This document shows, piece after piece, positions 25,001 to 37,000 of a DNA stretch of 64,000 nt (positions are counted from its first letter, which is position 1; every line of letters starts with the position of its first letter). Location of the stretch: assembly GCF_032854445.1 (NCBI RefSeq), contig NC_088297.1, forward strand, positions 20,221,127-20,285,126. The letters are read 5' to 3'. A program made the translations under genes and the position numbers. The DNA comes from Liolophura sinensis. Lineage: Eukaryota > Mollusca > Polyplacophora > Chitonida > Chitonidae. The notes beneath the pieces are model-generated. The model saw only the letters and a list, made by a program, of their open reading frames with translations, was not told where the DNA came from and made no database searches.

Positions 25001-28000
25001 GCTGTCCGGTGTGCATACATATACTACAGGTTACTGTACTTGGGAAAGAACTTAATTACCTTCAATTTTGATTCAAACTTTGTAGACAACTGCTCTGTGT
25101 GGCATCTGCACTGCTGTACGTGGTCGTACTGCTGTACTGGCCAGTCGTACTGCTGTACCTGGCAGTCGTACTGCTGTACATGGCAGTCACACTGCTGTAC
25201 TGGGCAATCGTACTGCTGTACACGGCAGTCGCACTGCTGTACCTGGCAGTCGTTCTGCTGTACATGGCAATCGTACTGCTGTACATGGCAATCGTACTGC
25301 TGTACTGGCCAGTCGTACTGCTGTACACGACAGTCGTACTTCTGTACACGGCAGTCGCACTGCTGTACTGGGCAATCGCACTGCTGTACACGGCAGTCGT
25401 ACTGCTGTACATGGCAGTCATACTGCTGTACATGGCAATCGTACTGTTGTACACGGCAATCGTACTGCTGTACACGGCAGTCGTATTGCTGTACTGGCCA
25501 ATAGTACTTCTGTACACGGCAGTCGCACTGCTGTACTGGCCAATCGTACTGCTGTACATGGCAGTCGTACTGCTATACTGGACAATCGTACTGCTGTACC
25601 TGGCAGTCGTACTGCTGTACATGGCAGTCACACTGCTGTACTGGGCAATCGTACTGCTGTACACGGCAGTCGCACTGCTGTACCTGGCAGTCGTTCTGCT
25701 GTACATGGCAATCATACTGCTGTACATGGCAATCGTACTGCTGTACTGGCCAATCGTACTGCTGTACTGGCCAGTCGTACTGGTGTACACGACAGTCGTA
25801 CTTCTGTACACGTCAGTCGCACTGCTGTACTGGGCAATCGCACTGCTGTACACGGCAGCCGTACTGCTGTACATGGCAGTCATACTGCTGTACATGGCAA
25901 TCGTACTGTTGTACACGGCAATCGTACTGCTGTACACGGCAGTCGTACTGCTGTACTGGCCAATAGTACTTCTGTACACGGCAGTCGCACTGCTGTACTG
26001 GCCAATCGTACTACAGTACATGGCAGTCGTACTGCTATACTGGACAATCGTACTGCTGTACACGGCAATCGTACTGTTGTACATGGCAATTGCACTGCTG
26101 AAAATGGCAATCAAACTGCAGTACTTGGCAAGTGTACTGATGTACATATCACAATCGTACTGCTGTACATGGCAGTCGTACTGCTGTACATGGCAGTCGC
26201 ACTGCTGTACATATCACAATCGTACTGCTGTACATGGCAGTCGTACTGCTGTACCTAGCAGTTGTACTGCTGTACATGGCAGTCGCACTGCTGTACTGGG
26301 CAATCGTACTGCTGTACACGGCAGTCGCACTGCTTTACCTGGCAGGCGTACTGCTGTACATGGCAGTCATACTGCTGTACACGGCAATCGTACTGTTGTA
26401 CATGGCAATCGCACTGCTGTAAATGGCAATCGAACTGCAGTACTTGGCAAGTGCACTGCTGTACATGTCACAATCGTACTGCTGTACATGGCAGTCGTAC
26501 TGCTGTACGTGGCAAGCATACTGTTGTACATGGCAGTCATACTGTTGTACCTGGCAATCATACTGTTGTACATGGCAATCATACTGTTGTACATGGCAAT
26601 CGATCTGCTCTACAATCAGACTGCAGTACTTGGCAAGCGTACTGTTGTGCATATCACAATCGTACTGCTGTACCTGGCAACTGCACTGCTGTACCTGGCA
26701 ACTGTACTGCTCTACATATTACAGTGGTACTGCTGTACATGGCAGCTAGCTATAGTGTAAAGGGCTTAAAGCAGTAACACATCAGGAGTTGAGTTAGACA
26801 CATTACTCGAGCGTAATAGAATAAGTTTGTTTGCTGAGCACTTGGGAGCATTATACATAAACAAATCACTAGTTTGTAGAGTCGCATGTAAATTATCCAT
26901 CTGGCTAATAGTTTGTTCATCAAATTACACCACGCAGATGTTGTCAAAAGTCACTTTGTATGCAGTAGCATTCCACAAGTGCCGAATAATTCAGATGAAT
27001 GCACTTAAGTTCAGTTTTTTTTTTTTACCCCCAAGCAAATATTGTAAATTGGAAGCTGATCATTTGCCAGATAAATGTTAATTTGTTCTGAAAAACCGTC
27101 AAATTTTCAGTAAGGGGACTAGAGTGAGAATCTTGCCTGCAAACTATATGTGATGTCAGTCATGCTACATACTTCTGTGCTTGATACTAGCCAAATTACT
27201 TTTACTAATTGCTCTGTAGTTTCTGCCATATCTTTGTAGCTAGATGTGTCAAAAGCCATTGCCTTGTTTAGGTGTCAATTGTCATTGCCTTATATTGTGT
27301 CAAATGTCATTGCCTTATATTGTGTCAAATGTCATCGCCTTATGTTGTGTCAAATGTCATTGCCATTTATTGTGCATTGAGAAAATGTTTCCTTCCATCA
27401 TCTTTCTGGCCGCTGTAGCATAAGTGAAATAGTTTTGAGTACAGCGTAGAACACCAATCAAATAAATAAATGTTAGGTCAGAATTAGTATATTAATGCAT
27501 TAAACTATTTCCGGTACTTGTAGTTGACTTTAGGCACTTTAGTGTCAAGGCACAACCCTAGGAATTTTTTAAACTATATCCAGGTGATCTGCTTATCCAT
27601 TTTATCCAATGTTAACCAGTTTTTGTACATGTAGGTTCAAATATTATTTGTTATGTTCGGGATGAAATTTTGCCTCCATCGGCCTGCTTCACTACAAAAC
27701 TTGCAGAACTTGGGGATGCATGAAGACTAGTTTGGGACCAAGATGAAAGCTGGAAGTGTTTGCTACAGGCTGACTGGATCTTCGATCACAGACGCCTGTT
27801 TCCTTAATAGCGTTTGTGTCTCCACAAATCACTATGGCTTAGCTTAGCTGATGAAGCCTGATCAAGACATAGATACAGGGAATTTGAGTGTGTCGATCTT
27901 CAAGTGTTGAAGGTTTCAGTTGTCTTTGGTGAATCGGCTCGGCTTTGAGATATTGATAGAATCTTCCGGCCGCCGGATCAGTTATTGTCATAAAAACGGA

Positions 28001-31000
28001 GCAGACTTTGCTCAGGGAGAAACTTCATACAGATAAGATTATTTCTGTAAGAGGGAGCCTGGATATTTTTTCCTCACACGAATCTCTGTTGATTACCTCT
28101 GGTATCGTGTTGATTAGATACGTGTTCAAAAGTGCAAAACTTCTGTTTGCTACTGCCGAACGAACAAAGTGTCTTGGCTTTTTGAATTTAGTTTATAATT
28201 TCAGATTTTGGAATTAAGCCAGAGATAGGACTAAATGTTCTTGTAGTATATCTGTCGGTCAGTTGGCTATGACATTCTGTTGTTTAACATGGACCTGTAC
28301 ACCAAATTTTTGATGGTGTATCATCATATCTGTTGACATGAGTCATTAACTCAACATGAGGCTTGAGTGCAGGTTATCACAGTTGATGCGATTTGCGCTT
28401 TATCACAGTTGATGCAATTTGCGTTTTTGAACTAAAATTTGATTTAAAATCATTCAGCTACCTACGCAACCAGGCCCAAAGACAGATTTTAGATTTTATA
28501 CACAGTTATGAAAGCATTTAATTTCTTTCTCAGTCTCAATATTGTGATGTTGTAAAAACAGAACTGTTCCAGTCAATATAGCTGTGGATGAGAAATTATA
28601 CTTTGGCTTTGTTTTTATCCAATGCTTCTGTGAAAGCAGAGCAAGGGATCTACATGTATTTACCTGTATTTTGAGTTTCAAATATTGTAATTTAATAAAA
28701 ATGTGTATGCAATTCCACTTTGAGAAACCTCAGAGTATCTATGAAATTATTATTATTTTTTCATTTTATATTATTCATATTTAATAATTTTCAGGATTCT
28801 CTTAGGTTGTTGGTTTTCGTGCAATATAACTGCTACAAGTATGGTTTTGTTTCGATATAAAATTTTGTGTTCAGGTTCATACTGTGTAACGTTAGATCAA
28901 GTTTTAAAAACAGCATTGTCCATGCAGAAGTTTTGCATGTTTACCTTTAGCATGAGATGTACATGTAGAGGTTGTAGAGTGTTTGAAATATGCTAATCAA
29001 GTGAAAGATTGAATTTCTTTTGAGTCATTTGAGCTTTTACAGATAAGTTGAGAATTAAATGGTCTTTGAGCACATTGCCTGCTGTGTTGGATGCATTCCG
29101 TTTTTAAAGAAAAAACAGGTCATGGAGGCAAACCTTTTTTTTGTACATGTATTTAATAATTTGACATCAAAGTCTTGTACATGAACAGTTTTTGGAGGTT
29201 TTAGTCTCAAACCCTTTTTTTAGTACATGCATTGAATAATTTGACATCAAAGTCTTGTACAGGAACAGTACAAGGTTTTGAAATGAGTTTTTTTTTCCCC
29301 TGAAGATCCCAGTGTTTTTTTAATGCCTGCGTTGCTTTATTGGGAAATTCTTTGCAAAGACCTGGTGATTGTGGTGGTATTCCATCCCTATAATCTTGTA
29401 GTAGAAGTTTCCATGACCGTAGGTCATTGAGAAATGCGAACCCACAGCACATGCTATAACCTCTTGCATCCAGGATAATACACTTTTCTGCATGGGTGGG
29501 TTTTTGTGATTATGACTGGTACTGTCATCCAAAAAACAACACCTAATTCCTGCGTGTGTCCTGAAGGGTTTTGAGCTGTGCTGGAAACAGCTTCTGTGTG
29601 CGCTAACCATTTTCTTGGTGATTCCGCGCATTTTGATTTACTGATAACAGCTAGTAGTGGGGGTTTTCTGACCGGGGAAATATCTGCAGAGGAAATGGAC
29701 TAAAAGCTGTGCGTAGAGAAGGGCTTAAGCCGGCGCATTTCTCCTTTATCCGCCACCCGATCAGAGTTGTCGAAAACCACTTTTCATCTCGTTCTCTGAG
29801 TGAAGTCTCTCTTGACCCATTGGATCATACTTTGATTTCAAAATCTTTCTCCAGTTAACCATGCCTTTGAAGCAACGCGACATTTAATCTGCCATGTTCA
29901 GATCGGGTTCTGTACCTTTAAGACTTGTGAAACCGGCTTCAAAGCCTTCAAGATTGTCTTGTTTATCAAACCGTCTTCAAGTATTTTATAACCAAAGAAA
30001 CAACTTGAGATTTGTGGCACAAATGAGACATCTCCCGCAAAGCCTCTTTCAGTTTAATTTTTTATGGATGATTTTATCTGGTTATCTGTCCTGAAAAGAA
30101 AACTCTGAAGCAAACTGAAACTGTTACAAGATGTTGTAGCTCTTTATGATACATATAGTATTGTTTGGACATGTACATGCAGTGGAAACTCAAACCACTT
30201 GACCAAAGAGAGTATTATAAGCTGTGTATATTTGTAAGTTTTGTATTGTACAGGGTGTCCCAGAAGTCGAGCACCATCCAGAGTGGTGTGTTGCCCCATC
30301 TCTTCCAAACATACAGACCAATTCAGCCTTTTCTTGTACTGTTAGTTTATTAGTCATAATTAACTTTGAAAGAAGGAAAACAATTAAAAATCAGTATTAA
30401 ATCGGAAACACAGAAAAAAAAATGAAAATCAGGATGGTGCACGACTTCTGGGACACCCCCCTGTGTAATGAAATGTATATAAGAAATAAGTGAACACATT
30501 AGTTCCACATGTACTGTATGGGGAAGGAAATACATTGTCATTGATTTCCATGTACAGGGTTTATAGTTTGTCCTTGCATGTAGAAATAATGAAAATTTGG
30601 TTATCTTATCTACATTTTTAACAATTTACATTATCGCTTGATCTAAAAACAACTATCAGGAAGCTATTTGAATATGTAAGCACCATATACAGGGAAATGT
30701 GGTAATTTATTGTATACTGTAGGAGAAATATAGTAATAATCTATTAAATTCTTCAACCACTTGCAACCAATATGTGGAAACTTTCTGAGAGAACTATGGG
30801 GTGTAGAGAAATAAGTTTGCATCTATAGTGACACAAATAAATATTTTTAAGTGTCATTTTCATAATAATTGTATGCATAAATTCCACTGAAAAAAAGGGC
30901 TTTAGTGGTTGAAAAGGTTAAAGATTTTAACTGAATTTTCATGCAAAAATGTGTTTAATGATGGTAATAAAGGTACCTGTGTGTAATATACACATATTGA

Positions 31001-34000
31001 TATTTCTTGTGAACTCTTTTTGAATATACATGTACATGAATGCCGTGCCAAGTCGTAAATATATGAACCGACCTGTTTCCATTCTTGGGCCACAAAAAAA
31101 CTTAGGTCCCTGGTGAATTGAATAGTCTAAATTGATTGATCGTGTGGTTGATTGATGGCCTAAGGATGGGAGTGGGCTGGGTAATCAGCTTCATGGAACT
31201 GACATATATACACCATGTGTAATTGAGAGATCTAGCTTTTCAGCTTGATTTGGACTCCTTCAAACAAAATTGATCTTGATCCATTTCAAAAATCAAAGGT
31301 TCACAATTCCACTAGACATTTAAGTGAGTGATAAATCGTGTAAATGCATTTACGATTATCCCCCTTTGCTTTCATTACTGTAGTCTGATGTGATAAGAGA
31401 GGGGGATGGCAATAGGGCGAAGGTTTGGGCCGTTACGGGGTCGTTTGTATGTAAGTTACAGACTTCCACGTCTGAGCGAGTGGTTACTGCAGTGCATAAC
31501 AATGATGAACAGAGGATATATAGTGCATAAGATAACGCTAGCTTGTTTATAGCCAGCCTAACCCACTTGTGTGTACCAATCAGGTACTTCATTCAGTTAC
31601 AGGCCGTCTGGTGTCTCGCTCCAACGATTCATTTTCTGCAATCCCCTTTTTGTTTTTCCCCCCTTGTCGTTGCCTCGATTTTTTCCCCCCACGAATGCTG
31701 TCTCTTTGAAGAGCCAATACCCATGGAATAATCTCTTCCTGTCGTTTTCAGCGTGTAACACAATTTGGAGGAAGTTAGACAAAGCAAGAGAAAAAAAATG
31801 TTAGCTTCTAAGAGAATGTGACTTTGCCTCGATGGAATTGCAATTTTTTTGTTTTTTAGCCCAGAGATGTCAAAAGAGGAAAGCAAAAAACATTAGGCGT
31901 CACGGAAGTAAAAGCACAGGATTTACAGAAACACAACTTGGTCATTTCATTTCTTCTGTCTAGGCTGTTATTCTTAGAATCTTGGAATGTTTTGCATTTC
32001 CTTTTTCCATGAAACTAGAAGGTGAAACATTAAGGAAACAAAACCACCAGAGCTGATGTAGTTAACAAATTAGAACAGCTGACTACTTTTTTCACCAAGT
32101 CCTATTTATAGTACATGCACAAGAACATTGGAATGTCTTCTTGCTCTAACTGGAAGCTGGCTTTTTCCGCTCCATTATTTCTCCTCTGTATCTTCCTTTT
32201 CACATGCTCATGTATGTGGGATGAAGGGATACATTTTCTGAACATTTTTCTGTAAACATTTCCAGACAGCCACAATGTAGCTGTGTGTTCTGGTTGTTTA
32301 GCCCGAACTGTTCCATGTCTTTTTTTTTGTGTTGGGGTCTAATAAATTGCAATTCATATCATTGCTCTGATTTTACTCTCTATGCTGTACATGTATGTCT
32401 TTAATTGTATTTATTTGTCTGTCTATGACCAGCTTTATTGAAGAAGTCATTCAGAGATTTGCTAGAAATTTTGTGCACAAATTGTCCATAGGCAAAGAAC
32501 CATTTCAGAACATTTAGGTTATGATCTGGGTGCAGGACTTTAATGATCGATGATTTGCCAGTGCCACAATGGGGCACAAATGCAAAGATGGGGTTTATTA
32601 GAAGGCGTTTATCAGCTGCCTGCAGTCTTTTACTTCTGTGGAAAATTAAGTACATAGCCACCTACTTTCATTGACTAATTTGACCAATAATTCGATTTTT
32701 CTTCATTTAGTTTTGTGTGAGGTAGCCCCCTACTTTGACTAGTGCACCTGTTAATCTTTATTTCACTTTCTGTTGGGTACATGTACTTTCTGCTTCATGA
32801 TGGTAGCCTTCTGCTCAAGCAGCGTAATGACCCAGAAGCCTCTCACCAATGGGGACTGGCCCGGATAGCACAGTTGGCAGAGCGTCCGCTTCGGGACCGG
32901 TAGATCCAGGATCAATCCTTGATCGAGTCACACCTAAGACTTTAAAAGAGGAAGTTGTATCTTCCTCGCTTGGCGTTCAGCATGAAGGGGATAGTACAAC
33001 GACTGGTTGACCCGTATCAGTATAATGGCGCGGGCGGGGCGACTTACTTGCCTTCGGTAAGTCGTCTCAGTGAAGCAGCACTAAATAAAAGAGCGATGGA
33101 AATCCGTCCTGCAGCAAGGAGGCACATTACACGTACATACACCCTAATGATTCCTTCATCGTCATATGACTGAAAAATTGTTGAGTACGACGTTAAACCC
33201 CAAGCACTCACTCACTCACTCACCTCTCACCAATGCAGTTGTTGTGAGTTCAAGTCCAGCTCATGCTGGCTTCCTCTCCTGCCGTACATCGGAAGGTCTG
33301 CCACCAAGCTGTGGATGGTCCTGAGTTTCCCCTGGGCTCTGCCTGGTTTCCTTCCACCATAATGGCCCCCGTCTTATAAGTGAAATATTCTTGAGTATGG
33401 CATAAAACACCAATTAAATAAATAAAATCAATATATTCTGCTCAAAAACACAATTAAACCCCTGACACATGTAAGTGGTCAGATGTATACAGCTAGCTGG
33501 CTATTTGGAAGCTGGAATTTGGTCATTGAATTGAGTGTATGGCTTTCATTTTCTGAGAAGAACATTGGAGTAAGGCAAGAAAATGGTTGTGTTGGAACTG
33601 GTGTTTATAGTTTGGTAAACTGTGAAGCTGTTGGGATCTAATTTCTGAATCTAATTAACCTTGAGTCTTATTTCTAAGTGTTTTTCCCAGGATTAAAAAA
33701 CTTTTAAGAAAAGCCTATTTCCTAGGGGAAATTTGCTGCGAAAACCTGTTGATTTTTTTTTCTTGGGAAAGCTCCAGAAAAGTGTGTGGTATATCCTTTA
33801 GTTAAATGTTTAGGGTCTTTTGTGTGCGAAAAAATAATGAGCATTGGGAGATTTCCGTGGAAAGAAAAGGGTATCTGAAGGATAGATGTAGGTAGATGAC
33901 GTGGTGTAGGAGGGGAATTGAATTCCAGGTCTTGGATTGGTGGGTGCCAGTCTCAGAGTCTCTTGATTTCCATTACATCCCAAAGCCATTTAATCATGCT

Positions 34001-37000
34001 AATTTAAACCCCGGCCTAGACCCTTATTTGATTGGTTGATTATCAGGGATTTTCATTGGATGGATTATTCATGTTGTCACGGCGACAGGCACGGTTTTGC
34101 TTTCTAGATACGTCTGATCCCTGTGATTAAGCGGAAAGTTTACCCGTCACTTTGGCCGATTGCTGATTTAAATCTCTACTTATTTATCAAAATGGAAGCC
34201 GTCGTCGTTGTTGATGCAGATTCCAGACAGAGTGACGCTGTGTCGTGTCCACAGTTGCGTGAAACACAAAATTCCACTTTCATTGTGTTAGGGAGTCTTT
34301 GCTGGAGTGCATATTGCTGTCACAGTTCACTTGGGGATATGGTTTGCTTTCTTGCATATATACATGTACATCTCATCGCACATTCATTTCTTACCCAGTT
34401 GTATTTCCTTCTCCTTAAACTTGTCTTTAAGAAAGAAGCTCTTCTCTCTATATACACCTTGAATATTCCTGTTCTAAAAAGAGAAAATCTCCCAGCTTTA
34501 GAAATTTATAGATACTACAAGTCCCTGTTTAATCTTCATATATTTTCATTGCCACACACATTTATTAATAGTGGTAATGATTAATACTGTATTTATGACA
34601 AACACACATAAAAATTAAGCCCTTAATTGTTTTATGATACATGAGGTAATGGTGCATTCATCAATAATGGTGCATTCATCAGTAATGGCGAATTCATCAA
34701 CAATGGTGCATTCATCAGTAATGGCGAATTCATCAATAATGGTGCGTTCATCAGTAATGGTGCATTCATCAATAATGGTGCTTTCATCAATGTTTTAGAT
34801 GTCATGTATTTCAAGTTTCAAAACAAAGATATTATGTGAATCTCAGAGCTTTGAAAATTAAGGTGCATTGTGTGGGAATATGGATTTTTTCTGTTTTATA
34901 CATGAGGAATTATCACAGATGTGATCAGATCAGTGCTCCAAGTCTTATTAAACATACATATGTGTATGTACAATGTTAATATTTAATACCCTTTATCAGC
35001 CATAGATTGGTGGAATCGCTTGTGGGAATCGATTGTCATATCTTGAGAATGGATGCATGGCATTTATGAGGCGGCCAGTGAAGTGTTAATAGGTCAGCCC
35101 TCTCTGATCACCTAGTCAATAAATGATTTCTCCCATTAGGCTTCTCGAAACTATTAATCAAATTGTCGGCCTTAATTGAATTAATTATGTGTTCTAAAGT
35201 CAAATTAACCAATAAACCAAGCAATCTTCCTTGTATAATTAATTGACTTCTTAGTTAGCCAAATACAGTGAGCGTTAAGATTGCAAGTGTACAGATATAT
35301 GATATTCAAATTAAGCAGATATTAAGCGCTGATAAACTGCAGAACAAGAGGAACAAGGCTGAATTATTCAGAGTCTATTCTACATGTACATACTGTAATT
35401 CTTCAACCGTTCACATGTTTGCAAGGTGTTTATTCAAACATATTCTAAAGGATTATTCTATGCAAGAGAGATAAAACTATACTTTTTGTGGAGCCTTGAA
35501 ATTGGTTAATCCAGTGTAGTTTTGTTTCTGATATCTGATTATAAATGTACATAAATTGCATTGAAAGTTGCTCTTTCATATGCGGAAAGGTTGAGGAATT
35601 AGGGCAACATAAGACTTCAATTTGATTTTTCTGCATGCTTGGGTGTTAATTTCTCTGGTCATACATGGGAAGGTCTGTCAGCAGCCTACAAATGGTCGTG
35701 GGTTTTGTCCGGCCTCTGGCTTTTTTCCTACCACCATAATGCTGACCTCTGTTGTAGAAGTGAAACATTATACCGATAGTGCATGCTGCTTGTTGTGGGA
35801 CATCAGGAATTGTCGGCTAGAGAGAAGAAAACCGAAAAACTCTACGTTTTCAAGTTGTACTTTAAATTACCAAATTTATGTATGTCGATTAGGGAGCTAC
35901 AACCACCATCTAGTTATTTACTACGAACAAACAGACAAGATAACTGCTGTGGAATCAACGCTTGTGATCATTTGATATTAGCACAAGGTCGTTGGATATT
36001 GCCTTGTGAATGTGGGATAATACTTTGTGATACTTTCCTTGGTGTGTGATTGTTGTACATCATGTGACCGTCTCTTGGCCAATGGAAGCCGAGAATAACC
36101 CTATGAGGTATAATAATGTTGATTATGGCATAAAACACAAATCAAATAAATATGTGTTGATTACCATGTCAAAATGGATTGCGTGAATGAATGATTATGG
36201 CTTAACACCATGTTGACAATAATTCAGCCGTCATAATCTTGGTGATCAAAATGGGTTGAAGGACATGGCTCAGTGTCAAGGAGCATGATTCCAAGGGTTA
36301 ACCAGATCATCAGACTGGCAATTTCCATATTGCAATGTTCATTTGTGCGTTGTCCACGAGACAGTAAACAGCAGATTGATGACCAGTTCTGTTGTACCAA
36401 TATACAAGTATGTGGCCTATACCTGTCTGTATATCACAAGCGCAAGGGAATGTTCACCAGTGACTTGTCAAATGTTGATGGTTCACCTTTGACAATCTGT
36501 GGCCGGTTGTTTAAAGGCATATTACAAGTTGAGCCAGACTTAAGTCCTAGTACACCTTTCTTACTCTAATGAAAAACCAATCAGGCTTAAGTAAGTTATA
36601 GTACCAGGTTTGACTGCTTTTGAACAACTGGACCCAGGTTTTCTCCGCCCATGGAAGAATCAGCCATTGTGAATGTGTAACTGCAGTATTCTCCAGCATG
36701 TACACAGTTGGTAGATCGTCCGCTTCGGGATGGTAGATCCAGGATCAATCCTGGGTCGAGTCACACCTAAGACTTTAAAAGAGGAAGTTGTAACTTCCTC
36801 GCTTGGCGTTCAGCATGAAGGGGATAATGCAACGACTGGTTGACCTGTATCAGTATAATGGCTTGGGCAGGGCATCTTACTTGCCTTCGGTAAGTCATCT
36901 CAGTGAAGCAGCACTAGATAAAAGAGCGGTGAAAATCCGTCCTGCAACAAGGAGGCACATCACATACACCCTAAGGATTCCTTCATCGTCATTTGACTGA

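Larger units (their letters stand above)
26770..35390. other. EXT1 intron, middle part
   Basis: No coding sequence recognised. It holds short tandem repeats (27246-27370, 34648-34794), a mariner-type MITE (30251-30463), a MITE B copy (30743-30930), a nested SINE pair (32806-33425) and several non-repetitive patches (27660-28200, 29640-30130, 34070-34340, 35000-35260) that could carry regulatory sequence. The 153-codon open frame at 34123-34584 has no recognisable domain. Confidence 0.5.

Noticed and set aside
25062-26760. Open frames of 553 (+) and 361 (-) codons
   Set aside because: Product of a 21-bp repeat on both strands; the frame begins and ends with the array.
32852-32930. Possible functional tRNA gene (A and B box-like words)
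   Set aside because: It is the head of a SINE B with target-site duplication and tail; no complete cloverleaf with acceptor stem.
34123-34584. 153-codon open frame in the EXT1 intron
   Set aside because: The longest non-repeat frame here, but no motif, low-complexity hydrophobic middle and no splice or Kozak support.
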